A stretch of DNA of 18,638 nt from an uncultured Oceanospirillales bacterium (GTDB taxonomy: Bacteria > Pseudomonadota > Gammaproteobacteria > Pseudomonadales > Litorivicinaceae). The notes beneath the pieces were generated by a model. The model was not told where the DNA came from. It did no database searches and worked only from the letters and a program-made list of their open reading frames with translations. The DNA lies in contig CAJXTO010000014.1 of NCBI GenBank assembly GCA_913061245.1, positions 1 to 18,638 of the forward strand, read 5' to 3'. Made by a program: the position numbers and the translations under genes. This document shows, in pieces, positions 9,492-16,094 of this stretch. Each line of letters opens with the position of its first letter. The stretch's first letter is position 1.

Positions 9492-9532
9492 TGTCTTCTC
9501 CTAGGGTCATTCTGGGTCAAAACAACGTCTTT

Positions 9533-9578
9533 ACCCACAACACACCACTTTCTCCCACATGAGAACTCTATTTACCCA
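9533..9578 (-). promoter_or_regulatory. MraZ operator (TGGGN box array)
   Basis: Read on the minus strand there are four boxes: TGGGT (9574-9578), TGGGA (9553-9557), TGGTG (9543-9547, degenerate) and TGGGT (9533-9537). The last three are spaced exactly 10 bp start to start, and the first lies 21 bp upstream, so all sit on one face of the helix. TGGGN repeats separated by 5 nt are the established MraZ recognition pattern in E. coli. The first box sits in the promoter spacer next to the -10, and the others cover the predicted start site onwards, so binding should repress transcription. Confidence 0.85.
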
Positions 9579-9593
9579 CCAAAGGACAGTCAA
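9565..9593 (-). promoter_or_regulatory. Predicted sigma70 promoter of the mraZ/dcw operon
   Basis: On the minus strand, TTGACT (9588-9593, 5 of 6 consensus) is followed after 17 bases by TAGAGT (9565-9570, 4 of 6). The predicted start is near 9558, which gives a leader of about 67 nt before the mraZ GTG. The MraZ boxes overlap it. It is the only good -35/-10 pair I found between rnpB and mraZ. Confidence 0.72.
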
Positions 9594-9685
9594 ATCATAG
9601 TGATGCCATTACGCACAGACTCTGAATCCAAGCATTCAAACTAGAGTTTAAGATGTTAAAAAATATGAAAAAATTAATTTGATCA

Positions 9686-9703
9686 ATGCGTGAAAAAACG
9701 CAT
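9686..9703 (-). terminator. Possible weak terminator after rnpB
   Basis: A perfect 6-bp stem (ATGCGT/ACGCAT) with a 6-base loop lies about 45 bases past the end of the RNase P RNA. The downstream sequence is A/T-rich, but the first solid T-run starts about ten bases after the stem, so termination may be inefficient. Some readthrough from rnpB into mraZ is possible. It could instead be a processing structure. Confidence 0.35.
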
Positions 9704-9747
9704 CACGACAGCATGATTTTAGAAGTGGGTTAAAGTGGAGAAAATTT

Positions 9748-10081
<334 letters not shown>

Positions 10082-10087
10082 GCGCGC

Positions 10088-10116
10088 AGTGTCTATTCTT
10101 CAGACTCATCAGTCAA
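10088..10116 (-). promoter_or_regulatory. Predicted rnpB promoter inside the end of rsmI
   Basis: On the minus strand, TTGACT (10111-10116) is followed after 17 bases by GACACT (10088-10093, only 3 of 6 to consensus); an overlapping TAGACA is an alternative -10. A run of GCGCGC separates it from the P1 5' end at 10081. A GC-rich discriminator of this kind is typical of stable-RNA promoters under stringent control. The -10 overlaps the rsmI stop codon and the -35 lies in rsmI coding sequence. Confidence 0.5.
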
Positions 10117-10953
10117 TTGACGATACAAGATTCGTTTGGGGATACCTGTGAGCTCAGAGGCCAATGAAGCCGCCTTTGATGGTGGTAATTCGCGAGAAAG
10201 AACGCGAAGAATCTGATCTGCATCGATACTCGATTGTGCTCGCTCAGTGCTCGCAGGCCCCACCAAAACGACAAATTCTCCTCGTATTCGATCAGGATTT
10301 GCAGAAAACCAGTTCGCGCACTCTCCTGCAACGACACGAATGAGTTGCTCATGCGTTTTCGTCAGCTCTCGAGCAAACATCACTTTTCTCCCACGAGCTT
10401 TTTGATCCAATCGCTCTGCAAAGTCCACGATCCGATGCGGCGCTTCATAAAAAATGAGCGTTCCATTATGAGACAGTGCTTGCTCAAGCTCTTGATCGCG
10501 CGCGCTGGATTTCGTCGAGAGAAAGCCGAAGAAGTGGGAAGGCGCTGCTGGGAAGCCGCTCACCGACAATGCCGCTGTTAATGCCGAGGGACCTGGAACC
10601 GGGACCACCTGAAAGCCTTTTTCAACGACCTTATCAACAAGTAACCGCCCTGGATCACTAATCCCTGGTGTTCCGGCATCTGAGATCAGCGCGAGCGACT
10701 GCTGTGATTCCAACGATTCAATCACTCGGTCAGCTTTCCCTGCTTCAGAATGTGCATTTAATGACACCATCCGCGTGGTTACACCGACAGACTTCAAAAT
10801 CTGCCCGCTAACGCGAGTATCTTCGGCTAGAATTATATCAACACGGCTCAACACATCGATCGCCCGAGAAGAGAGATCACTCCATTGACCAATCGGCATT
10901 GCGACAATGTAAAGCGCTGATGGTAGAGTGTGAGTCTGTTGATCTTGTGACAC
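10093..10953 (-). CDS. rsmI: RsmI, 16S rRNA C1402 2'-O-methyltransferase
   Basis: SAM-dependent tetrapyrrole-methylase-fold enzyme that 2'-O-methylates C1402 of 16S rRNA, the nucleotide RsmH also modifies. From the GTG at 10951-10953 the product is 286 residues, the same as E. coli RsmI. The frame is open further upstream, but that would overlap lpoA and add unrelated residues. Motifs: LYIVAMPIGQWSD (14-26), LAEDTR (42-47), SDAGTPGISDPG (91-102), VPVPGPSA (117-124) and a later FARELTKTHE. Some normally well-kept positions differ: AMPIGQW for ATPIGNL and NAHSE for HEHNE. No clear Shine-Dalgarno precedes the GTG. It is divergent from lpoA, with 13 bp between the start codons. Confidence 0.93.
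   Translation of the reverse strand: MSQDQQTHTLPSALYIVAMPIGQWSDLSSRAIDVLSRVDIILAEDTRVSGQILKSVGVTTRMVSLNAHSEAGKADRVIESLESQQSLALISDAGTPGISDPGRLLVDKVVEKGFQVVPVPGPSALTAALSVSGFPAAPSHFFGFLSTKSSARDQELEQALSHNGTLIFYEAPHRIVDFAERLDQKARGRKVMFARELTKTHEQLIRVVAGECANWFSANPDRIRGEFVVLVGPASTERAQSSIDADQILRVLSRELPPSKAASLASELTGIPKRILYRQLTDESEE
10885..10913 (+). promoter_or_regulatory. Candidate lpoA promoter within rsmI
   Basis: TTGACC (10885-10890, 5 of 6) and TGTAAA (10908-10913, 4 of 6) are separated by 17 bases, which would start transcription near 10920, about 47 bases before the lpoA TTG. It lies inside the 5' part of rsmI on the opposite strand. This placement is forced, because the gap between the two starts is too short to hold a promoter. 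It rests on consensus match only. Confidence 0.35.
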
Positions 10954-10966
10954 TGTAGGTACCAAT

Positions 10967-12979
10967 TTGTTGTTACGCGTAAAGCCTGCACGAAAAACCA
11001 TTATTAGAACAAGCGCTTTAGTCGGAATGGCGTTCATCGCAGGATGCCAACAGCAAGTGCGGCCGCCTGTCACTGAAATTCCAAGACCGGAAATATCTCA
11101 AAGCTATACGCCGCAAACTGGCGAGTCTACAGAGGCGTATCAAGAACCGGTCTTACCCAAACAAATCGACTGGAATCGACGGTCTCGTGAGATCGCAAGA
11201 ACAGAGTTGTCACCAATCACACGTCAGATACCGCAACCTGAGACGGTGCCAAGCATCCCTCCTGTGCGACCTGAGCCTGTCATGCCTGAGCGATCTGAAG
11301 TCATACCACTGAACGTCATGCCTTCAATTCAGCCAATTGATGAGACGCCTGTTGCGCCGACTCCGGCCGAACCAATGACATCGACTGAGACAACCGAACC
11401 CGTGCCCTCAACACCAAGTGTCATTGAGCCTCCGGTTGAAATAGCCCAACCCCTTAAAAATCCAATTGAGGCAGCGTCTGAAAAACTGTCTCAAAATGAG
11501 CCCGAGCTTGCCATCCTGACGATCAACACGATTGATCCAAAATCCCTTTCAAAGGAGCAGCGAGCAGATGTGTTGCGCATCAAAGGCCAAGCCTATCGAC
11601 AGCTTAATATGTCGATCGCAGCACTGAGATTCGACGCAGAAAGGCTTCGCTATCTTGACGACAATGCGCTTAACGCAGCATCACGCCGCATCCTTGGAGA
11701 ACTTGAAGAGCTCCCAGAACGCCTGCTTCAAGACTTAAGTGTTGGCACTGATCTATTGGCTGGCATGGCTCATGCCCTGCTATTGAAAAAGACACCCTCT
11801 GACGACGGTATACAACAGTGGCTCAGAAAGTACCGAATGCACCCACTGCTAAAAGCCAACCTACAAGATTACGATTTCCTGACATCGGTCGAGCCACCTA
11901 AAGACTTTGATGTCACTGTTTTACTGCCTTTGTCAGGTGATCTGGGAAACGCCGGGCGCGCTATCCGCGATGGGATATTATTTGAGTACCAAAAACGGCA
12001 ATCCGAGCTTGGGGTTGCGCTCCATATCATTGATACAGAAAAGATGTCTCGTGATGAGCTGATAGCAACCGGACAATCAAGCCAATCTGAATTCATTATC
12101 GGCCCACTGCAAAAGGACAAGGTCGTCGCATTACTTGAATCGAAACCGCGAATGCCCGTTTTGGTTTTGAATCGCATCAAAACCGACTCGCTCAATCTTG
12201 ATTCTCCAGCTTACAGCTTAAGTTTAGCAATCGAGGACGATGCCGAATCCACGGTCAACCAAATTGCACGCGAGGCGGACCGTCCACGTGTTGTCGTATT
12301 GCACGCAGATTCGCCTTTAGGGCTCAGGGCCGCAGAAGCGATTAGTGATCAACTCACTTTTGTCGGCGGCTCATCTGGTGGGAGGTTTGCGCTGGATGCA
12401 AAAAAGCCTGAAACAGCCATTACCAAAGCGTTTGGCGTTAATGACAGTCAAAACCGGCGCCGTGAATTATCAAAGACGCTAGGTCTTCGACTCGAACACA
12501 CCCCGAGAATTCGACAGGACATGACTGCAGTTGTCGTTCATACCGACCCGAAAAAGGCGCAACAAATACGACCTCTACTTGATTTCTATTACCTCGATCA
12601 AACACCGGTGTATTTGATTGGTGCCTACCGGCCGGATCTTAAGGACATTGCCGAAGATCTTCGCAACAGCCAATTAGTGGTGACTCCTTGGGACTTAGGA
12701 ACCGATGAGAAACAAGTGCTTGCAGGGCGGACAAACGCCCAGGGTGTTTTTGGCTCATTGGTTGGCGTTGGGATCGATGCGATGTCCATGGCAATGCAAC
12801 TCGGTTTCGGTGGCTCAACATCAATTCAAGGGCAAACGGGTTACCTGACATTGGGTGCTGATTCGATGATTCATCGCCAGTTGTCTACTATCCAGGTGAC
12901 GAGTGACGAAGAGGTCGTTGCTAACCTGTGGGAGCCACTCCCATCGCTGCTGCAGTCGGAGTTGCTTGATGCAGAATAA
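10967..12979 (+). CDS. lpoA: LpoA, outer-membrane lipoprotein activator of class A PBP
   Basis: In E. coli LpoA spans the periplasm from the outer membrane and activates PBP1A. The protein has 670 residues. A basic N-terminus and hydrophobic stretch end in lipobox IAGC, with Cys27 as the lipidated residue; Gln at +2 fits outer-membrane sorting. Residues 28-164 form a low-complexity tether with 29 prolines. An alpha-helical TPR-like region follows (about 165-310), then a periplasmic-binding-protein-like C-terminal domain opening with LLPLSG (319-324). The only in-frame starts giving a signal peptide are TTG codons (10967 or 10970); the first has AGGT seven bases upstream. The end overlaps diaA by 11 bp. 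Confidence 0.93.
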   Translation: MLLRVKPARKTIIRTSALVGMAFIAGCQQQVRPPVTEIPRPEISQSYTPQTGESTEAYQEPVLPKQIDWNRRSREIARTELSPITRQIPQPETVPSIPPVRPEPVMPERSEVIPLNVMPSIQPIDETPVAPTPAEPMTSTETTEPVPSTPSVIEPPVEIAQPLKNPIEAASEKLSQNEPELAILTINTIDPKSLSKEQRADVLRIKGQAYRQLNMSIAALRFDAERLRYLDDNALNAASRRILGELEELPERLLQDLSVGTDLLAGMAHALLLKKTPSDDGIQQWLRKYRMHPLLKANLQDYDFLTSVEPPKDFDVTVLLPLSGDLGNAGRAIRDGILFEYQKRQSELGVALHIIDTEKMSRDELIATGQSSQSEFIIGPLQKDKVVALLESKPRMPVLVLNRIKTDSLNLDSPAYSLSLAIEDDAESTVNQIAREADRPRVVVLHADSPLGLRAAEAISDQLTFVGGSSGGRFALDAKKPETAITKAFGVNDSQNRRRELSKTLGLRLEHTPRIRQDMTAVVVHTDPKKAQQIRPLLDFYYLDQTPVYLIGAYRPDLKDIAEDLRNSQLVVTPWDLGTDEKQVLAGRTNAQGVFGSLVGVGIDAMSMAMQLGFGGSTSIQGQTGYLTLGADSMIHRQLSTIQVTSDEEVVANLWEPLPSLLQSELLDAE

Positions 12980-13559
12980 TGAGGTGCTCGAAGAACGGAT
13001 CGCGATGCGAATCGCCAAAGCGACCGACGCGCTACAACACAGTTTTGAACTTGCTCCACGGCTTGTTACGGCTGCAAAAACACTGACCGACTGCATTCTT
13101 AATGATGGAAAAATTCTTGTTATTGGGACCGGCTCATCAGCAGCAATTGGTCAAATCTTTGCGGCGCATCTGATGCACAGGTTTGAGCGGGATCGACCAG
13201 GACTTCCAGCGATCGCATTAAACGCTGATGCCATCACAATGAGTTCGCTGACCGATGAATCTCGCTCTGAAAAATATTCGCGACAAGTCAAAGCTCTTGG
13301 GAAGTCGGGCGATAGCATGCTTGTGGTATCCGCTACCGGAACGCGGTCGAGCTTGGTTCAATCGGTTGTTGCCGCTCATGAGCTTGAATTACCGGTAGTT
13401 GCCCTTACCGGAGGAGATGGTGGTGAGATATCACCGCTACTCAATTACGGAGACACAGAGATTCGAGTAAACTCTGAACATCCAACCACAGTTCGCGAGC
13501 AGCACTTGATGCTAGTTCATTGCTTAAGCGAATTGATTGATCTACAAATATTCGGCTAG
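12969..13559 (+). CDS. diaA: DiaA-like SIS-domain protein (DnaA initiator-associating factor)
   Basis: SIS-fold protein; in E. coli the DiaA tetramer binds DnaA and promotes assembly at oriC. From the ATG at 12969-12971 it has 196 residues, the same as E. coli DiaA. This start has GGAG eight bases upstream and overlaps the lpoA end by 11 bp; a longer frame upstream reads through lpoA and is rejected. The phosphosugar-binding-like loop is GTGSSAA (53-59), then RFERDRPGLPAIALNAD (71-87), SATGTRSS (121-128) and VALTGGDGGE (144-153). The catalytic Glu of the GmhA heptose isomerase motif is replaced (FAAHL in place of FAEEL), so it is probably not an isomerase despite frequent gmhA labels. Confidence 0.88.
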   Translation: MQNNEVLEERIAMRIAKATDALQHSFELAPRLVTAAKTLTDCILNDGKILVIGTGSSAAIGQIFAAHLMHRFERDRPGLPAIALNADAITMSSLTDESRSEKYSRQVKALGKSGDSMLVVSATGTRSSLVQSVVAAHELELPVVALTGGDGGEISPLLNYGDTEIRVNSEHPTTVREQHLMLVHCLSELIDLQIFG

Positions 13560-13574
13560 TCCAAGGAGTTGATG

Positions 13575-14147
13575 ATGCGTTTTCCTCTAATCTTAGCAAC
13601 ACTCATGCTTGGCCTTTTGACAGGCTGCGCAACCGTCATTGATTCAACCACGTCAGAGCCAATTTCCGATAATCGGGGAAGTCGCACTGCAGGGCAATTT
13701 ATCGATGATGAAACTGCTGAAATTGCAATCGCCGTGAATTTAAAAAAAGCATCTCCCGAGCTTAAAGTCAGCAATATCAACGTCAAGGTCTATAACGGCG
13801 TCGTATTAGTCGCGGGACAAGTGCCCTCTGAAGATGCGCGCCAGATCGCCGAAAAAGTAGCGACACAGCATCGAGGTGTTGTGCGAGTGATCAATCAACT
13901 CGAGATCGCAGGCAAAGCAACGATCATCTCTGAGATTAACGATTTGACGATCTCAACCCAGGTTAAAGCACTGGTGTTAAAAGACCTCGGTCGGGACGTC
14001 TATCAACGAACTTTGATCACCACTGAAAACAGTGTTGTGTACGTGATGGGCTTCGTATCGAAAACGGAAGCGGCTGCATTAGAAAATGTGGTGAGCTCAG
14101 TTCGCGGAGTCAAACGCATTGTCCGCGTATTTGAATACATCGATTAG
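13575..14147 (+). CDS. dolP: DolP-like outer-membrane lipoprotein with two BON domains
   Basis: Formerly YraP; in E. coli it binds anionic phospholipid at division sites and supports outer-membrane integrity and BAM function. The product is 190 residues from the ATG at 13575, chosen because AAGGAG (13563-13568) lies six bases upstream; in-frame TTG and ATG codons at 13569 and 13572 are too close to it. Signal peptide 1-17 ends in lipobox LLTGC, with Cys18 lipidated. Two BON domains follow at about 43-112 and 121-190, each with a glycine-centred core (YNGVVLVAGQV and ENSVVYVMGFV). It is the last gene of the lpoA operon. Its stop overlaps the convergent sspB stop. Confidence 0.92.
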   Translation: MRFPLILATLMLGLLTGCATVIDSTTSEPISDNRGSRTAGQFIDDETAEIAIAVNLKKASPELKVSNINVKVYNGVVLVAGQVPSEDARQIAEKVATQHRGVVRVINQLEIAGKATIISEINDLTISTQVKALVLKDLGRDVYQRTLITTENSVVYVMGFVSKTEAAALENVVSSVRGVKRIVRVFEYID

Positions 14148-14599
14148 TCGTCAGACTTCACAATGCGAAGAGCTGGCCGCTCACGCTTGGGCGGCTCAGC
14201 AGGTTGGTCGCCTGAAGTCTCATCTTTGACTGGCTCAAACGTTGGAGTCGGCGAATCAGCATCGGGTAATTCAGGCGCACCGCCGGGCTCTTGACCAAAA
14301 GCCATTCCAAGCCCAGATTCTTTGCCGTAAATCGCTGTAATCGAACCATAAGGCAAGACCAAGTCAGTTGGAATACCGCCAAATCGGGTTTGAAACATCA
14401 GGCCAAAATCTGACATGTTCCAAGCGTTCAACGCGCGTGGCGCAAGGTTCAGAACAATCTGACCATCTTTCACGTGCGATTCAGGGACTTCAACCCCTGG
14501 GTAGAAGCAATCGACGACTACGTATGGGTCTTCGCCCCCATCGACAATCCAGTCGTAGAGGGCACGTATCAAGTAGGGACGTGAAGAACCGAGTGCCAT
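14144..14599 (-). CDS. sspB: SspB, ClpXP protease specificity adaptor
   Basis: Cytoplasmic adaptor that binds ssrA-tagged proteins and delivers them to ClpXP. The protein has 151 residues. The folded domain includes RPYLIRALYDW (7-17), DGQIVLNLAPRA (45-56) and FQTRFGGIP (69-77). It is followed by an acidic, proline-rich flexible linker (about 103-139) and the C-terminal ClpX-binding motif RPALRIVK (141-148), which matches the E. coli RPTLRVVK tail. The ATG lies 3 bp after the sspA stop with no recognisable Shine-Dalgarno, so translation probably depends on coupling to sspA. The stop codon overlaps that of dolP by sharing TTAG. Confidence 0.95.
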   Translation of the reverse strand: MALGSSRPYLIRALYDWIVDGGEDPYVVVDCFYPGVEVPESHVKDGQIVLNLAPRALNAWNMSDFGLMFQTRFGGIPTDLVLPYGSITAIYGKESGLGMAFGQEPGGAPELPDADSPTPTFEPVKDETSGDQPAEPPKRERPALRIVKSDD

Positions 14600-14602
14600 C
14601 GA

Positions 14603-15238
14603 TTATGTACGAGGCATTTCCCGTTCAGCTTCAGACAGACTTGCCTGGAATGCATCCCGGTTAAACATGCGATATTGGTAATCCTGCAATCCGCGTGTTT
14701 GTTTCGGCGGCAATTCAACGCCCAAGTGCGGTAAACGCCACAAAATTGGAGCGACTGTACAGTCGACAAGTGAAAACTCTTCACTCATAAAATAGGGCAT
14801 TTCTTCAAAGATTGGCGCAACAGCGACCAATTGCTCTTTGAGCTCTTTAGCTGCTGATGGCGAACGCTTGTTGTTGCGCTTTGCTGCTTCGATTGTACGA
14901 ATCAATGGCGTCCATTCTTTCTCGATCCGATGGAGAAACATCCGAGCATTGGCTCGTGCGACCGGGTAGACCGGAAGCAATGGTGGATGCGGAAACCGTT
15001 CGTCCAAATATTCCATCATGATATTGGGTTCATAGAGCACCAAATCACGATCCAAAAGCGTAGGTAGATTGTTATACGGGTTGATCTCTGACACTTCTTC
15101 TGGAATGTCATCCGGATCGCAATCAACGATATCGACTGTTACTCCCTTTTCTGCCAACACGATACGTACGCGATGCGACATGTGATCAGTTGGATCTGAG
15201 AAAAAGGTCATGGTTGAGCGTTTCGTCACGAGTGACAT
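14603..15238 (-). CDS. sspA: SspA, stringent starvation protein A
   Basis: GST-fold protein that binds RNA polymerase and alters promoter use under starvation and acid stress. The protein has 211 residues. The N-terminal thioredoxin-like part has KRSTMTFFSDPTD (6-18) and VRIVLAEKG (24-32). The signature EYLDERFPHPPLLPVYPVAR (76-95) contains the surface PHP (83-85) needed for function in E. coli. The C-terminal helical part has EEFSLVDCTVAPILWRLP and the ending EAEREM. The ATG at 15236-15238 has only a distant GGAG (12 bases). No separate promoter is evident between the petC terminator and this gene. Confidence 0.95.
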   Translation of the reverse strand: MSLVTKRSTMTFFSDPTDHMSHRVRIVLAEKGVTVDIVDCDPDDIPEEVSEINPYNNLPTLLDRDLVLYEPNIMMEYLDERFPHPPLLPVYPVARANARMFLHRIEKEWTPLIRTIEAAKRNNKRSPSAAKELKEQLVAVAPIFEEMPYFMSEEFSLVDCTVAPILWRLPHLGVELPPKQTRGLQDYQYRMFNRDAFQASLSEAEREMPRT

Positions 15239-15266
15239 AAGTATTTCAATCTCCGTAAACAGACAA

Positions 15267-15290
15267 AACAGCCGGCTTAAGCCGGCTGTT
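15267..15290 (-). terminator. Intrinsic terminator after petC
   Basis: A perfect 10-bp stem AACAGCCGGC/GCCGGCTGTT with a TTAA loop is followed on the minus strand by TTGTCT, which gives a short U-run of four counting the last two stem bases. It lies 24 bp past the petC stop and 28 bp before the sspA start, so it separates the petABC transcript from sspAB. Partial readthrough may feed sspA. Confidence 0.85.
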
Positions 15291-15314
15291 CGTAGAACTT
15301 AGGCTTGGTTGTGC

Positions 15315-16094
15315 TTAATGCACATCCTTCCAGTATTCACGCTTCAACAAGTACGCAAATACGAAGAAGAGCATGATAAACAACAGCACATAAATGCCCA
15401 TGTCGTGCGCTTTCGCTTTGGAAGGCTCACCGACATATTCTAGGAAGTTTACCAGATCGTAGATCAACTGATCGTATTCCGCTGCCGTTAACTTCCCTGT
15501 GCCCTCAACAACCTCAAGAATTCCGCACTGATTCTCGGTCAGTGGCTGGCCTGAAATTGAGTCTGTCTGCACTGTTCCGTTCACACGAATCGGCGCTTCC
15601 TTACAGACTGTGCGCTGAACACCCTGAAGTGGCTCAAGTACGTGCGGCATACCGACTTTAGGGAATACCTTGTTATTCACACCAAGTGGGCGTGATGGAT
15701 CAACGTAAAACGTTTTTAAGTAAGTATATACCCACTCTGGAGAACGCTTACGTGCAACAAGTGTGAGATCAGGCGGTGGAGCACCAAACCACTCAGCAGC
15801 ACCTTTCGATGGCATCGCAATCGTACCTAAATCACCGATCTTCTTGTCAGATGGAACAATGGCTTCGACCATGACATCTGGATCAATACCAAGATCACTA
15901 GCCGTGCGCTCGTAACGCTGATAACTCAACGAGTGGCAACCCATGCAGTAATGCGTATAGGTCGCCAGTCCGCGCTGAAGCGATGCTTTGTCATCGTAAT
16001 CAGGCTGGATGTGCTCAAGTGGATAACCTGGTCCGCCAGCAGCAACAGCAACCGACGAGACTAATGAAAAGACTACAGTCCAAACTAATTTCAT
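15315..16094 (-). CDS. petC: Cytochrome c1 subunit of the bc1 complex
   Basis: Haem-c subunit of ubiquinol:cytochrome c oxidoreductase that passes electrons from the Rieske centre to soluble cytochrome c. The product is 259 residues from the ATG at 16092-16094. This start gives a clean Sec signal peptide (about 1-19), has GAGGG seven bases upstream and overlaps the petB stop as ATGA. A longer in-frame extension into petB is rejected. Haem-binding CMGCH is at 50-54, the probable axial Met149 is in KVGMPHVL (146-153), and a C-terminal membrane anchor lies at about 232-250, followed by KREYWKDVH. A terminator follows. Confidence 0.96.
   Translation of the reverse strand: MKLVWTVVFSLVSSVAVAAGGPGYPLEHIQPDYDDKASLQRGLATYTHYCMGCHSLSYQRYERTASDLGIDPDVMVEAIVPSDKKIGDLGTIAMPSKGAAEWFGAPPPDLTLVARKRSPEWVYTYLKTFYVDPSRPLGVNNKVFPKVGMPHVLEPLQGVQRTVCKEAPIRVNGTVQTDSISGQPLTENQCGILEVVEGTGKLTAAEYDQLIYDLVNFLEYVGEPSKAKAHDMGIYVLLFIMLFFVFAYLLKREYWKDVH

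Noticed and set aside
10093..11073. 326-residue version of rsmI starting inside lpoA
   Set aside because: The extra 40 N-terminal residues overlap the lpoA signal peptide region on the other strand and have no counterpart in RsmI; the GTG at 10953 gives exactly the usual length.
12903..13559. 218-residue version of diaA
   Set aside because: The added residues are an alternate frame of the lpoA 3' end; the ATG at 12969 has a Shine-Dalgarno and gives the family length.
12969..13559. Phosphoheptose isomerase (GmhA) as the name for the SIS protein
   Set aside because: The catalytic Glu motif of GmhA is absent, while length and locus match DiaA.
15239..15266. A promoter for sspA just upstream of its start
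   Set aside because: The best pair, TTGTCT-17-TACTTA, places the -10 on the start codon, so it cannot serve the gene.
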